Shown: piece by piece, positions 9,185-18,370 of the stretch | Layout: each line of letters starts with the position of its first letter | How positions within the stretch are numbered: the stretch's first letter is position 1 | Assembly (NCBI GenBank): GCA_913049915.1 | Contig: CAJWZC010000004.1 | Coordinates: forward strand, 1-64,000 | From: an uncultured Colwellia sp. | Lineage (GTDB): Bacteria > Pseudomonadota > Gammaproteobacteria > Enterobacterales > Alteromonadaceae | DNA length: 64,000 bases | Reading direction: 5' to 3' | The notes under the pieces: model-generated | The model's input: the letters and a program-made list of their open reading frames with translations, nothing else | Told to the model about the DNA's origin: nothing | Databases searched by the model: none | Program-made: the position numbers and the translations under genes

Positions 9185-9889
9185 ATGAAAATATTTATTA
9201 CATTAGTCATTTCTTTATTAATACATATCTACTTCTTATCAACTGAAGTAGTACACCAACCTTTGCTTGTGTCAGGTGCTGCGCAAGCCCATGTTATTGG
9301 TTTAAATATTGTACAAGCGCCACAAAAAATTCAGGTTAAACATAAGGTTACTGAGCCTGTTGTCGTTGAAGAAACAATTAATAGCACACGCTTTAAAGGC
9401 AAAGAACTGTTGGCAAAGCAGTCAAAAGAAGTTGTAAACCCAGTAGATTTTGTTAAAGAGCCTACGCCTGTTGAGGTAATAAAAAAACAAGTAGACCCTA
9501 AACCACCAAAACCGGTGGAGCAAATTGCTGAAGTCGATACCAGCGTAAGTAGTGTCGCTAGTGCCAGTAAACTAACAGATAACATGGGCTTAAAAAATAC
9601 GCCTGTCGTATTAGCGCAACCACCTTTATTTAAAAAACCTAGACCACCCCTTGATTATCCAAATAGAGCGCGAAAAAGAGGTTATCAAGGCGTTACACTG
9701 GTGCTGATTAGTTTAGACACTTCTGGCAGCATTGAAACTGTGGTGTTAATTAGAAGCAGTGGTCATACAATTTTAGATAAAGCAGCTTTAAAAAATGTGG
9801 CAAAGTGGCAATTTCATCCAGTAAAGCATAATGGCCAGTTAGTGAAAGTACAATTTGAAGTGCCCATTAACTTTGCATTCAATTCATGA
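9185..9889 (+). CDS. tonB: TonB energy-transducing protein
   Basis: The 234-residue protein spans the inner membrane once near its N-terminus (IFITLVISLLIHIYFL). It has a Pro/Lys/Val-rich periplasmic linker at about residues 50-120 and ends in the TonB C-terminal fold (YPNRARKRGYQG, then VAKWQF). It transmits proton-motive energy to the outer-membrane receptor. I take the ATG at 9185 as the start because a GAAG ribosome-binding site lies 8 bases upstream; an in-frame TTG at 9167 would add six residues without a good site. exbB and exbD follow, so the set forms a dedicated TonB complex for this haem locus. Confidence 0.9.
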   Translation: MKIFITLVISLLIHIYFLSTEVVHQPLLVSGAAQAHVIGLNIVQAPQKIQVKHKVTEPVVVEETINSTRFKGKELLAKQSKEVVNPVDFVKEPTPVEVIKKQVDPKPPKPVEQIAEVDTSVSSVASASKLTDNMGLKNTPVVLAQPPLFKKPRPPLDYPNRARKRGYQGVTLVLISLDTSGSIETVVLIRSSGHTILDKAALKNVAKWQFHPVKHNGQLVKVQFEVPINFAFNS

Positions 9890-9954
9890 TCATCATTTAG
9901 TTGGTGTTATCAATTTTTTATAAATAACTTAGCAAACAAAATTAAGGTTTTATT

Positions 9955-10512
9955 ATGTCCCACTGGTTTTCGGCTATTGGCTTCACAGCTTGGCCATTAC
10001 TTATTATGTCAATTATTGCGTTAGCACTAATTATTGAAAAATGCATGTGCTACGGCGCTGCCATTTACCATTATCAATGTGCAAGAAAAAATGCAGGTAG
10101 CTTGGTTACACAATTAAGCCAACATAATCAACTAGCAGGACAAGCACAAGCATGGACTGAATTGTGGTTACAAGGCTCACAAATTAAATGGTTAAAGCGA
10201 TTACCCCTACTTAACTTAATTGGCTCACTTGCCCCTATGGTTGGTTTACTTGGCACAGTGTGGGGCTTAGTCGTTATGTTTCAAAATTTAGCTGCGAGTC
10301 AACAAGCGGTAACGCCAGCATTACTCGCTGACGGTCTATGGCAAGCGATGTATTCAACCATGGCAGGGTTATGTTTAGCATTACCTTGTTTGCTAGTAAG
10401 TGGCGTGTTTACTGCGGTTCATGGTCGCCTAACTAATAGCTATGTACAGTTATACAACCAAGCCCATTACCAATTAACTTACCAAGAGCCATTCAATGTT
10501 ACCTCTGCATAA
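9955..10512 (+). CDS. exbB: ExbB proton-channel subunit (MotA/TolQ/ExbB family)
   Basis: The 185-residue inner-membrane protein has one N-terminal segment (WPLLIMSIIALALIIEK) and two more in the C-terminal half. The conserved family stretch LIGSLAPMVGLLGTVWGLV lies between about residues 88 and 107, followed by ADGLWQAMYSTMAGL. With ExbD it forms the proton channel that drives TonB. It is at the short end of the family, like other haem-locus ExbB proteins. exbD overlaps its last 17 bases, so the pair is translationally coupled. Confidence 0.9.
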   Translation: MSHWFSAIGFTAWPLLIMSIIALALIIEKCMCYGAAIYHYQCARKNAGSLVTQLSQHNQLAGQAQAWTELWLQGSQIKWLKRLPLLNLIGSLAPMVGLLGTVWGLVVMFQNLAASQQAVTPALLADGLWQAMYSTMAGLCLALPCLLVSGVFTAVHGRLTNSYVQLYNQAHYQLTYQEPFNVTSA

Positions 10513-10912
10513 GCAAGACACTAACACCTTAGTTATGCCAGACATAACGGCACTACTCGATGTACTGTTTATTTTATTAGTATTTATGCTGCTTACTGCA
10601 GCAATAAAATTAGATATGTTAACCGTAACACTGCCAACCGCTGGTAGTGAAACGCAGTCTATTGAAACCGTTAAAAAGCCATTAGTGCTTAGTTTGCAGT
10701 ATAAGGCACAAAAATTAACCTATGGCTTGGCAGAACAACCATTTGAATCATTAGAGAGCTTGTTTATAGCACTTACTGAAAAAAATAATTTAGATAGAAC
10801 ATTAGTCCTAGCAGTAGACGAAAATACGCCAAGTCATTATTTAATAAATCTTTTATCTGAACTCTCTACAAAAAACTTTTCAGTAGCAAACTTACTGATC
10901 GATAAAAAGTAA
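10496..10912 (+). CDS. exbD: ExbD proton-channel subunit
   Basis: This 138-residue protein has a short cytoplasmic N-terminus, a single membrane helix (LLDVLFILLVFMLLTAA) and a periplasmic domain. The aspartate in PDITALLDVLF is the essential proton-carrying residue of the family. It overlaps exbB by 17 bases. It completes the TonB-ExbB-ExbD machine encoded immediately upstream of the haem receptor. Confidence 0.9.
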   Translation: MLPLHKQDTNTLVMPDITALLDVLFILLVFMLLTAAIKLDMLTVTLPTAGSETQSIETVKKPLVLSLQYKAQKLTYGLAEQPFESLESLFIALTEKNNLDRTLVLAVDENTPSHYLINLLSELSTKNFSVANLLIDKK

Positions 10913-10913
10913 T

Positions 10914-10932
10914 GGTAATGCTTCTCATTTAG
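10914..10932. promoter_or_regulatory. Possible Fur site upstream of the haem receptor gene
   Basis: The sequence GGTAATGCTTCTCATTTAG keeps both TAATG and TCATT halves of a Fur box (about 12 of 19 matches to the consensus). It lies about 95 bases upstream of the receptor start. It suggests that the receptor has its own iron-regulated promoter in addition to read-through from tonB-exbBD. Confidence 0.4.
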
Positions 10933-11026
10933 ATTTAGTTAAAGTATATTAGCGCTAATTTGATACTGTTACGTACAAAATACACACTACCAGTATTGTT
11001 AATCGCTTATATAATGAGGACAAACC

Positions 11027-13129
11027 ATGCGTATTACCCCATTAGCACTCAGCATTACTGCTGCGCTATATTCAACGATATCATTAGCTGAGGAAAAAAA
11101 TACTCAGGCTATTGTAACTACCTTAGATGCCGTTACCGTTACGGCAACTCGTACCGAAAAATCAACCTTAAAATCGGCACAAGCTATTAACGTGATTTCT
11201 GATGAAACCATAGAGCTAGAATTATCTTCATCAGTGTTTGATGTGCTTGATACTATCCCTAACACCTCAGCAACAGGTGGACCACGTGGCTTAGGACAAA
11301 AATTTAGTGTTCGTGGATTTGATGACGCAGAAGATGTATTAGTTACCGTTGATGGTGCGATTCAAACTTTCGAAAAATATCGTATGGGTAGTTTCTTTGG
11401 TGATTCTGAATTATATCGCTCAGTAAGTATTAAAAGAGGTCCAAGTACTGTGCTGCACGGTGGTGGTGCCTTAGGTGGTTTAGTACAAGTAGAAATGAAA
11501 GATGCCAGTGATTTTCTTGGTACTAACGAAAAGTATGGCGCAAAAGTAAAATTAGGTTACGACAGTAATAACGAACAAAAAAATACGAGTGTATTTGGTT
11601 ATGCTCGCCCTACTGAAGCATTAGACCTGCTAATAGGTTATGTTAATAAAAATTCAAACGACTTTGAATTATCAAATGGTGAAATATTAGATAGCTCTGG
11701 TACAGCAATGCAATCGTTTATGGCCAAAGCAGAATACTACCTAACCGATGAACAACTAATTAGCTTGTCTGTAAACCTGGGTGAAGACGACCAATTAACA
11801 GAATTTAATAACACCGATCCAGGCCCTTGGGGTGAATTACGCAGAGCCACATCACAAGATGTAACCACCTTAAGTTATAGTTATCAGCCTGAAGATTCAG
11901 CGTATATTGATTTAAAAGTAGTGTATGGTAACACCCAGTCACATGTCACTGAAAGTGAAGGTACAGGCCCTATATTACCTGACTATATTGGTCTTCAATC
12001 TCATTACGAATATAACATCGATACCTTAGATATTGTTAATACCTCACGCCTTGGCGAGCATACCTTAACCTATGGTGTGCAATACTCTGCTAAAGACCGT
12101 GTTGGTGAAAAAACAGGTTATCCTTGTTTGCAATATGATCCCTCAGGCCGAGCTTGTGTTACTCAGGGTGATGTTGCCGAAATCACAGAAATCACCTCAC
12201 AACCCGGCGGCACACAAGAGCGTTTAGGAGTTTATGTTCAAGATGAATACATTTGGCAAGACTTTACCTTGATTGCTGGTGTTCGCTATGAAACATACGA
12301 CACCACAGCAACTGACATATTTACACAAGCATTAGCACCTACTGATACTAAAATTTCACATGATCAGGTTGTACCAGCTGCATCCGTGATTTATCAAATT
12401 AACGAGCAATTTTCGACCTTTGTTAATTACCAGGAAGGCTTTAGAGCGCCTTTGTTAGATGAGGTGTATGACCAATACCAAGGACGTTTACCCAATCTTG
12501 ATTTAGACATTGAATCAAGCACCAGTAAAGAAATCGGCTTAACGTTCAGCGATAGCGGAATTTTCGGTGATATTGACGCCTTAACAGCCAGAGTAATCTA
12601 TTTTGACATCAGTGTTGATGACGAAATATTAAGTAATACTGATCAAGTGACTAACCCAATGCCTAACCCAAGGTATAGCAATATTGGGGCTAACGATCGA
12701 GATGGTATTGAATTTGAAGTGAACTATTCAGCACTGTGGGGCTTTACTAATTTTACTTACAGTAACATTTCAGGCACGGACCAAAACAGTGAAAAAATGT
12801 GGTACTTACCTGCCGATAAAATTGCTTTGAACACTGGCCTGTACTTCTTTGATGGTGACGTTACCACAGGTTTAAAAGTGGTTAATGTGGGTAAACGTAA
12901 AGATGTTCAAGAACAAGATCGTATGGGCAATATCACACTTGCAGACCATAACGCTTATACCTTAGTTGATCTTTACGTAAATTGGGCTATTACTGAATCC
13001 CTGAACTTAGGTGTAGCCGTTGATAATTTATTAGACGAAGAGTACCAAGTTATTGCCGGTACAGGTGGCGCCGTGGGTGAATACGGCATTGGTCGTAACA
13101 TTAAAACCCAATTAAGTTTCGCTTTTTAA
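11027..13129 (+). CDS. TonB-dependent outer-membrane haem receptor
   Basis: The 700-residue precursor has a signal peptide (cleavage near SLA-EEK, about residue 22), a TonB-box region near residues 32-40 (LDAVTVTATR) and a plug domain (FSVRGFDDAEDVLVTVDGA, SVSIKRGPSTVLHGGGALGG). A 22-strand barrel follows, ending in the terminal phenylalanine typical of outer-membrane proteins (QLSFAF). The haem-receptor hallmark FRAP is present (EGFRAPLLDEVY), followed by LPNLDL in place of the usual NPNL box. Its position between exbD and a HemS-type gene supports haem as the substrate. A terminator follows at 13138. Confidence 0.9.
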   Translation: MRITPLALSITAALYSTISLAEEKNTQAIVTTLDAVTVTATRTEKSTLKSAQAINVISDETIELELSSSVFDVLDTIPNTSATGGPRGLGQKFSVRGFDDAEDVLVTVDGAIQTFEKYRMGSFFGDSELYRSVSIKRGPSTVLHGGGALGGLVQVEMKDASDFLGTNEKYGAKVKLGYDSNNEQKNTSVFGYARPTEALDLLIGYVNKNSNDFELSNGEILDSSGTAMQSFMAKAEYYLTDEQLISLSVNLGEDDQLTEFNNTDPGPWGELRRATSQDVTTLSYSYQPEDSAYIDLKVVYGNTQSHVTESEGTGPILPDYIGLQSHYEYNIDTLDIVNTSRLGEHTLTYGVQYSAKDRVGEKTGYPCLQYDPSGRACVTQGDVAEITEITSQPGGTQERLGVYVQDEYIWQDFTLIAGVRYETYDTTATDIFTQALAPTDTKISHDQVVPAASVIYQINEQFSTFVNYQEGFRAPLLDEVYDQYQGRLPNLDLDIESSTSKEIGLTFSDSGIFGDIDALTARVIYFDISVDDEILSNTDQVTNPMPNPRYSNIGANDRDGIEFEVNYSALWGFTNFTYSNISGTDQNSEKMWYLPADKIALNTGLYFFDGDVTTGLKVVNVGKRKDVQEQDRMGNITLADHNAYTLVDLYVNWAITESLNLGVAVDNLLDEEYQVIAGTGGAVGEYGIGRNIKTQLSFAF

Positions 13130-13137
13130 CCATTATG

Positions 13138-13159
13138 AAGGGGCTAAGTCCCCTTTTTT
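13138..13159 (+). terminator. Intrinsic terminator after the haem receptor gene
   Basis: A 6-bp G/C-rich stem (AAGGGG paired with CCCCTT, loop CTAAGT) leads into a T tract. It sits between the receptor and the haem-utilisation gene, so the latter may need its own promoter or partial read-through. Confidence 0.8.
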
Positions 13160-13230
13160 GAACCATCAAAATTCTATTATAAAAATATTAACATGACATT
13201 TGTTAATTTAAACCAAAAGTTGAAAGTACA

Positions 13231-14271
13231 ATGAATGCATTACTCACAAAATATCAAGCGATTAAAGAACAAGAACCAAAGTTACGCTTTGTTGATGTAG
13301 CTAATAAAATGGCAGTGTCTGAAGCAGAACTTCTAGCTGCTCATATTGGTAAAACTGAGGTAGTTCAGCTTGATAATAGCCAATTTGTCGACCTACTGAA
13401 ATCCTTTAAAAAGCTTAATCATGTTATGGCATTAACGCGTAATAAATCGGTAGTGAACGAGCTTAAAGGCGCTTATGAAAAACTGTATGTGTCTGAACAT
13501 GGCAACAGTAAAATGGCGATGGCTATTAACCCTAAGGGCATTGATTTACGTATATTTTTAGATAAATGGCGCTTTGCTTTTGCACAAAAAACTGAGAAAT
13601 TAAACAGTGTACAATTTTTTGATCACCATGGTCGTGCTGTGCATAAAGTCTACACTACACCCAAAAGTGATCTTAACGCTTTTGATGAAATTGTTGACCG
13701 TTTTAGCCTTGCTGAGCAATCGCCAAGTATTGAAGTACAGCCTTACCAAGCATCAGAAGAAATTGAATTAGCGGATAATAATATTGCCGTTGCTGATTTT
13801 CAACAAGCCTGGGCTGATCTGCAAGATGTACATCATTTTCTTGGCATGTTAAAAAAGTTTAATGTCTCAAGAACACAAGCACTCAGGCTTGCTGGTAGCC
13901 AATGGGTTACCCAGGTAAGTAGTCAATGTTTACCCGCTATTTTAGAAAAAGCGCGAGACTATAACGTAGAATTAATGGCGTTTGTGGGTAACGAAGGCAT
14001 GATTCAAATATTTTCTGGGCAAGTACACAAGTTAAAACAAATGGGAGAGTGGTATAACGTACTTGATAGTGACTTTAATTTACATGCTAAACTAGATGAA
14101 TTCGATAGTGCCTATATTGTTAGAAAACCAACCGATAAAGGTACGGTGGTAGTGAGCTCTGTTGAGTTCTTCAATAAGCAAGGTGAAACAATACTAACGC
14201 TCTTTGGTTATCGCCAAGAGGGTAATGCCTCAGCTGCCGATTGGGACAATTTACTCACTAAAATAAGCTAA
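13231..14271 (+). CDS. hmuS: HemS/HmuS-type haem-handling protein
   Basis: The 346-residue protein matches the usual length and two-repeat layout of the HemS/ChuX family. The first half contains MALTRNKSVVNELKGAYE, GNSKMAMAINPKGIDLRIFL and SVQFFDHHGRAVHKVY. The second half repeats the pattern (GMLKKFNVSRTQALRLAG, VGNEGMIQIFSGQVHKLKQM, SVEFFNKQGETILTLFG). Such proteins bind, traffic or degrade haem in the cytoplasm after HmuTUV import. It is the last gene of the haem island and is followed by a hairpin at 14307. Confidence 0.88.
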   Translation: MNALLTKYQAIKEQEPKLRFVDVANKMAVSEAELLAAHIGKTEVVQLDNSQFVDLLKSFKKLNHVMALTRNKSVVNELKGAYEKLYVSEHGNSKMAMAINPKGIDLRIFLDKWRFAFAQKTEKLNSVQFFDHHGRAVHKVYTTPKSDLNAFDEIVDRFSLAEQSPSIEVQPYQASEEIELADNNIAVADFQQAWADLQDVHHFLGMLKKFNVSRTQALRLAGSQWVTQVSSQCLPAILEKARDYNVELMAFVGNEGMIQIFSGQVHKLKQMGEWYNVLDSDFNLHAKLDEFDSAYIVRKPTDKGTVVVSSVEFFNKQGETILTLFGYRQEGNASAADWDNLLTKIS

Positions 14272-14306
14272 CGAATGTATGCAAAGTGATTTAAATCCTT
14301 GCGTTA

Positions 14307-14336
14307 GTGATGAATATTCTTAGTAATATTCATCAC
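14307..14336 (+). terminator. Long hairpin downstream of hmuS
   Basis: A perfect 12-bp inverted repeat (GTGATGAATATT, loop CTTAGT) lies 35 bases after the hmuS stop. It is not followed by a T tract, so it may mark or protect the 3' end of the transcript without being a classical terminator. Confidence 0.45.
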
Positions 14337-14497
14337 AAGACTCATAGTTTATTAATATTATTGCATCATTAGATGCCTTTTTGTTGCTAACAATCCAAAT
14401 TAGCGAATTAGCTCAGTTAATTCACTTAACCAACTTATTAAACCATACCTTGTTATACTAGTCGTTGTAATAGTATTTAACAGTAATAAGGTTTTTT

Positions 14498-15682
14498 GTG
14501 GTTATAACAGACGTATTAGTCATAGGTGCTGGCGCAGCCGGTTTAATGTGTGCCGCTACCGCAGGTTATCGAGGTAAATCGGTTACCGTGCTCGACATGG
14601 GCAAGCGCCCAGGTAGAAAAATTCTTATCTCTGGCGGTGGTCGTTGTAATTTTACCAACGAAAATGCTGGTCCTGAGCATTATATTTGTGAAAATCGGCA
14701 CTTTGCTAAATCGGCGCTTAGCCGCTACACAGCGCAAGATTTTATTGAATTGGTTGAACGTCATGGGGTTGACTATCATCATAAAACCTTAGGTCAATTA
14801 TTTTGTGACAGCAGTGCTCAAGATATTGTTGATATGTTGCTCACTGAGTGTGAATGGGCTGGTGTGCAGGTTAACCTACGCACTGAAGTTTTGTCGGTCA
14901 CCAAAATTGATGAAGGTTACAGCGTGACAACTAATGATAAAAGTTACCAATGCAAATCGTTAGTGGTGGCCTCAGGTGGTTTAACTATGCCGAAATTAGG
15001 CGCTTCACCCATAGGTTATAAAATTGCTGAGCAATTCGATTTAAACGTACTTGAAACTATTGCTGCATTAGTACCTTTTACCTTGCATGATCATGATAAA
15101 CAACGTTTTGATGGCCTATCTGGCATCAGCTTGTTGACCGAAGTCATCAGCGAAAATGGCACAAGCTTTAAAGAAAATATTTTGTTTACCCATCGTGGTT
15201 TATCAGGACCTGCGATATTACAAATCTCTTCTTTTTGGCGGGTAGGGCAGGCGGTAACTATTAACTTATTACCAGAATATAAGCTAAGCGAAACCTTAAG
15301 CGAATGGCAAAAAGACCAAGGGCAAAAATCAGTAAAAAATTTACTAGCGACCTTATTACCGAAACGTTTTGTTGAGATTTTGGTAAAAGACGGCGTTATT
15401 GTCGATAAGCCAATCAAACAACTTAATCATCTTGAAATTACCACATTAAGTGAATACTTACATGCATGGAAAATCAAGCCAAATGGTACTGAGGGTTATC
15501 GTACTGCCGAAGTTACATTAGGTGGCGTAAATACGGATGAACTCTCAAGCAAAACCTTTGAAAGCAAAAAACAGCCAGGATTATTTTTTATTGGTGAAGT
15601 GATTGATATTACAGGTTGGTTAGGGGGCTATAACTTCCAATTTTGCTGGGCCAGTGGTTATGCCTGTGGGCAAGTGGTTTAA
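14498..15682 (+). CDS. HI0933/YhiN-family FAD-dependent oxidoreductase
   Basis: The 394-residue protein is a flavoprotein of the HI0933 family (YhiN in E. coli), whose physiological reaction is not established. The N-terminal FAD-binding motif VLVIGAGAAGLMCAATAG is clear, followed by the family signature GRKILISGGGRCNFTNE at about residues 40-56. The C-terminal part contains AEVTLGGVNTDELSSKT and the second flavin-contact region GLFFIGEVIDITGWLGGYN. Translation starts at a GTG; no upstream ATG keeps the dinucleotide-binding motif near the N-terminus. It stands alone, unrelated to the haem genes upstream. Confidence 0.88.
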   Translation: MVITDVLVIGAGAAGLMCAATAGYRGKSVTVLDMGKRPGRKILISGGGRCNFTNENAGPEHYICENRHFAKSALSRYTAQDFIELVERHGVDYHHKTLGQLFCDSSAQDIVDMLLTECEWAGVQVNLRTEVLSVTKIDEGYSVTTNDKSYQCKSLVVASGGLTMPKLGASPIGYKIAEQFDLNVLETIAALVPFTLHDHDKQRFDGLSGISLLTEVISENGTSFKENILFTHRGLSGPAILQISSFWRVGQAVTINLLPEYKLSETLSEWQKDQGQKSVKNLLATLLPKRFVEILVKDGVIVDKPIKQLNHLEITTLSEYLHAWKIKPNGTEGYRTAEVTLGGVNTDELSSKTFESKKQPGLFFIGEVIDITGWLGGYNFQFCWASGYACGQVV

Positions 15683-15890
15683 TTTGGTTTTTACTTTGAT
15701 TTGAATGGGCATGACATCCTCTTGTCGTTCCTTTGATTAAAGTCACCAGAAAATAATTACTTAAATGTGCTATAAAATGCGTAGACGTTCAAATATTAAG
15801 AGAAATTTTCCGCCTTACACACCAACTTTATTGTCGCTGCATAAGTAAGAGCAGAACGGGTTATTCAACGTTAAAAAGGGAAGCTAACAC

Positions 15891-17423
15891 ATGCAGGAGC
15901 TAAAAAGTTTTAGTATAATCATGCTCATAGTGAGTATTCTTTCAGGGTGCGCGTCACTGCCTGAGGAGATTAAGCACCCGATTGAACCACTAATCACCCA
16001 ATCCATTAGTACATTGTCTAAATTAACAGGCTCTTATCGACCAGAACAGTCTACACAAGGAACAAGTGCTGTTCTGTTGCAGGATTCCGGCTGGGATGCA
16101 TTATCACAGCGATTGGCACTTATCGAAACAGCTGAATACAGCATCGATATCCAGTATTACATTTGGAACGCTGATGCGTCTGGAAAATATCTAGCAAGTC
16201 GCTTGGTAGCAGCCGCCAATCGCGGTGTGCGAGTTAGGGTAATGCTTGATGATATTAATCTTAACGAACGAGAGAGCTTGTTAGCAGCACTTGATCTTCA
16301 TCCTCAAATAGAGATACGCATATTTAATCCTACCTCCAGTCGTAGAGGGTTAGCAAAGTGGTTTGATTTTCTCTCAGACTTTTCTCGTCTAAATCGTCGT
16401 ATGCATAATAAGTCATTTACCGTCGACGGTGTTCTGTCTATTGTTGGTGGGCGTAATATTGGCGATGAATATTTTGACCTTTCTGATGAAATAAATTTTC
16501 GTGATCGTGATGTACTGGTAATGGGAACTGTGGTCGGAGATATCAAAGTTAGTTTTGTAAAATACTGGAATAGTCGTTGGTCTTATCCAGTTAATTTATT
16601 AACTGATAAGGTTTTATCAGATTTAAGTGTCTTAGATAAGGTAGCTGCTCCCCATTACAAGCATTATCCGGCTTTGCCCGAAGGAAAAAATAGTGCAAAT
16701 CGTTTTTTAAAAGATTTATTGGGTGAGATGAACTGGGTTCAAGCAGGTTTTGTTTCTGATCGACCAGTACCTGTTGATGTTGACAATACCAGCGAGCCTA
16801 AGGCTACGGCTAAATTATTAGCCAAATTGGCTCAGCAGTCTGAACAAGAGATATTATTTGAATCCGCTTATTTGATATTTGATGACCACCAATTAACAGC
16901 GTTGCGGAAGTTGTCCAGCAATGGGATTCAGATAAAAGCATTGACCAATTCGATGTCCTCTAATGACCTAGTTGCTAATCATTCTGGTTATGCAGGTCGA
17001 CGTCGGGATATGCTTGATCACGGTATGCAGTTGTTTGAGTTGAAGCCAACTACGAATCTATGCGAAGAGTCTACCAGAGACTTATCTAAGTGCTCACCGA
17101 CAGCGGCCTACGGTCTTCATGCAAAGTCTATCGTATTTGACCGACGCATAGCGGGTATCGGCTCTTTTAACTTCAACTTACGTTCAACCTACCTCAATAC
17201 TGAGTCACTGCTCATTATTGAAAGCCAGAGTGTTGCTGAAAGTCTTGCTAATGATATGGAACAGGCGATGAATGAAGATAACAGCTGGCGCCTAGGTTTA
17301 TATGAGGGAAAAACTCGTTGGTATTCAGGTACAAAACACTGGGAAAACGAGCCAGAGACTGACCATTCGGAACGAATAAAATCACGATTTTTACAATTGT
17401 TGCCAATCGAGAAATATTTGTGA
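15891..17423 (+). CDS. Phospholipase D-family lipoprotein (cardiolipin synthase-like)
   Basis: The 510-residue precursor has a lipoprotein signal with lipobox LSGC (Cys at about residue 20). Two HxKx4D catalytic motifs typical of phospholipase D enzymes are present: HNKSFTVD with VGGRNIGDEYF, and HAKSIVFD with IGSFNFNLRS. The layout matches the phospholipase D-like proteins resembling ClsC/YmdC, which act on membrane phospholipids. Anchoring in the membrane is expected from the lipobox; residue +2 is alanine, so outer-membrane sorting is likely. The substrate is not determined. It is monocistronic as far as visible. Confidence 0.85.
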   Translation: MQELKSFSIIMLIVSILSGCASLPEEIKHPIEPLITQSISTLSKLTGSYRPEQSTQGTSAVLLQDSGWDALSQRLALIETAEYSIDIQYYIWNADASGKYLASRLVAAANRGVRVRVMLDDINLNERESLLAALDLHPQIEIRIFNPTSSRRGLAKWFDFLSDFSRLNRRMHNKSFTVDGVLSIVGGRNIGDEYFDLSDEINFRDRDVLVMGTVVGDIKVSFVKYWNSRWSYPVNLLTDKVLSDLSVLDKVAAPHYKHYPALPEGKNSANRFLKDLLGEMNWVQAGFVSDRPVPVDVDNTSEPKATAKLLAKLAQQSEQEILFESAYLIFDDHQLTALRKLSSNGIQIKALTNSMSSNDLVANHSGYAGRRRDMLDHGMQLFELKPTTNLCEESTRDLSKCSPTAAYGLHAKSIVFDRRIAGIGSFNFNLRSTYLNTESLLIIESQSVAESLANDMEQAMNEDNSWRLGLYEGKTRWYSGTKHWENEPETDHSERIKSRFLQLLPIEKYL

Positions 17424-17512
17424 AGCAATTTATAAAGCTAACGTGAGAAATGATATTGATTGTGAAATCGTTTATCTGAACCATACTTGCAAGTTAATCA
17501 GGAGAAGAAATT

Positions 17513-18370
17513 ATGAGTAATGAGTATACGCCAGCTAAAGTTTGGGTTAATGACGCTGTGGGTGGTAACCAATGGGCAAATATAAACAGTCCTGAATCAG
17601 GGGCAAGGTATGAAAAAAAATTACCCAAAGGTGAACATGCTTTACAACTTCATTCTTTGGGTACGCCTAATGGACAAAAAGTGACCATTCTTTTAGAAGA
17701 GCTCTTAGCTTTAGGAATAAAAGCGGCAGAATATGATGCTTATTTGATTAATATCGGTGAAAGTGAGCAATTTTCATCAGGATTTGTTGATATAAATCCT
17801 AATTCAAAAATTCCAGCGTTGACTGATAAATCAGGAAGTGAAGAGGTCAATGTTTTTGAATCAGCATCAATCCTTGTTCATTTAGCCGAGAAATTTGGTC
17901 AGTTTTTACCAAAAGAGGGTAATGCACGAACTAAAACGTTTAACTGGTTGTTTTGGGCACAAGGTTCAGCACCATTTTTAGGGGGAGGATTTGGACATTT
18001 TTACGCTTATGCTGATGAAAAGCAGGAATACCCTATAAATCGTTTTACTATGGAAGTGAAGCGTCAGTTAGATGTATTAGATACACAACTATCTAAAAAT
18101 ACTTTTGTTGCCGGTGAAGAGTATACCATTGCAGATATAGCGGTATGGCCCTGGTACGGTAATTTAGTCTTAGGTAATTTGTATGATGCGGCAGAATTTG
18201 TACAAGTGAGAACTTATAAAAACGTCATGCGTTGGGCAAAGTTGATTGAAAATAGAGAAGCGGTACAACGAGGACGTATTGTAAATTGTTCTTGGGGTGA
18301 AGAATGGCAACAAGTGGTTGAGCGTCATTCTGCAGAAGATATTGATACCGTGATGAAATTACGAGTGTAA
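17513..18370 (+). CDS. yghU: YghU-like glutathione S-transferase/disulfide-bond reductase
   Basis: The 285-residue protein closely follows the YghU family. It has an extended N-terminus (EYTPAKVWVND, GGNQWANINSP), a thioredoxin-like domain with HSLGTPNGQKVTILLEEL, the glutathione-binding NPNSKIPALTD and FESASILVHLAE stretches, and a helical C-terminal domain (AQGSAPFLGGGFGHFYAYA, YTIADIAVWPWYG). E. coli YghU binds two glutathiones and reduces disulfides. An aggag ribosome-binding site precedes the ATG. There is no partner gene nearby. Confidence 0.9.
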   Translation: MSNEYTPAKVWVNDAVGGNQWANINSPESGARYEKKLPKGEHALQLHSLGTPNGQKVTILLEELLALGIKAAEYDAYLINIGESEQFSSGFVDINPNSKIPALTDKSGSEEVNVFESASILVHLAEKFGQFLPKEGNARTKTFNWLFWAQGSAPFLGGGFGHFYAYADEKQEYPINRFTMEVKRQLDVLDTQLSKNTFVAGEEYTIADIAVWPWYGNLVLGNLYDAAEFVQVRTYKNVMRWAKLIENREAVQRGRIVNCSWGEEWQQVVERHSAEDIDTVMKLRV

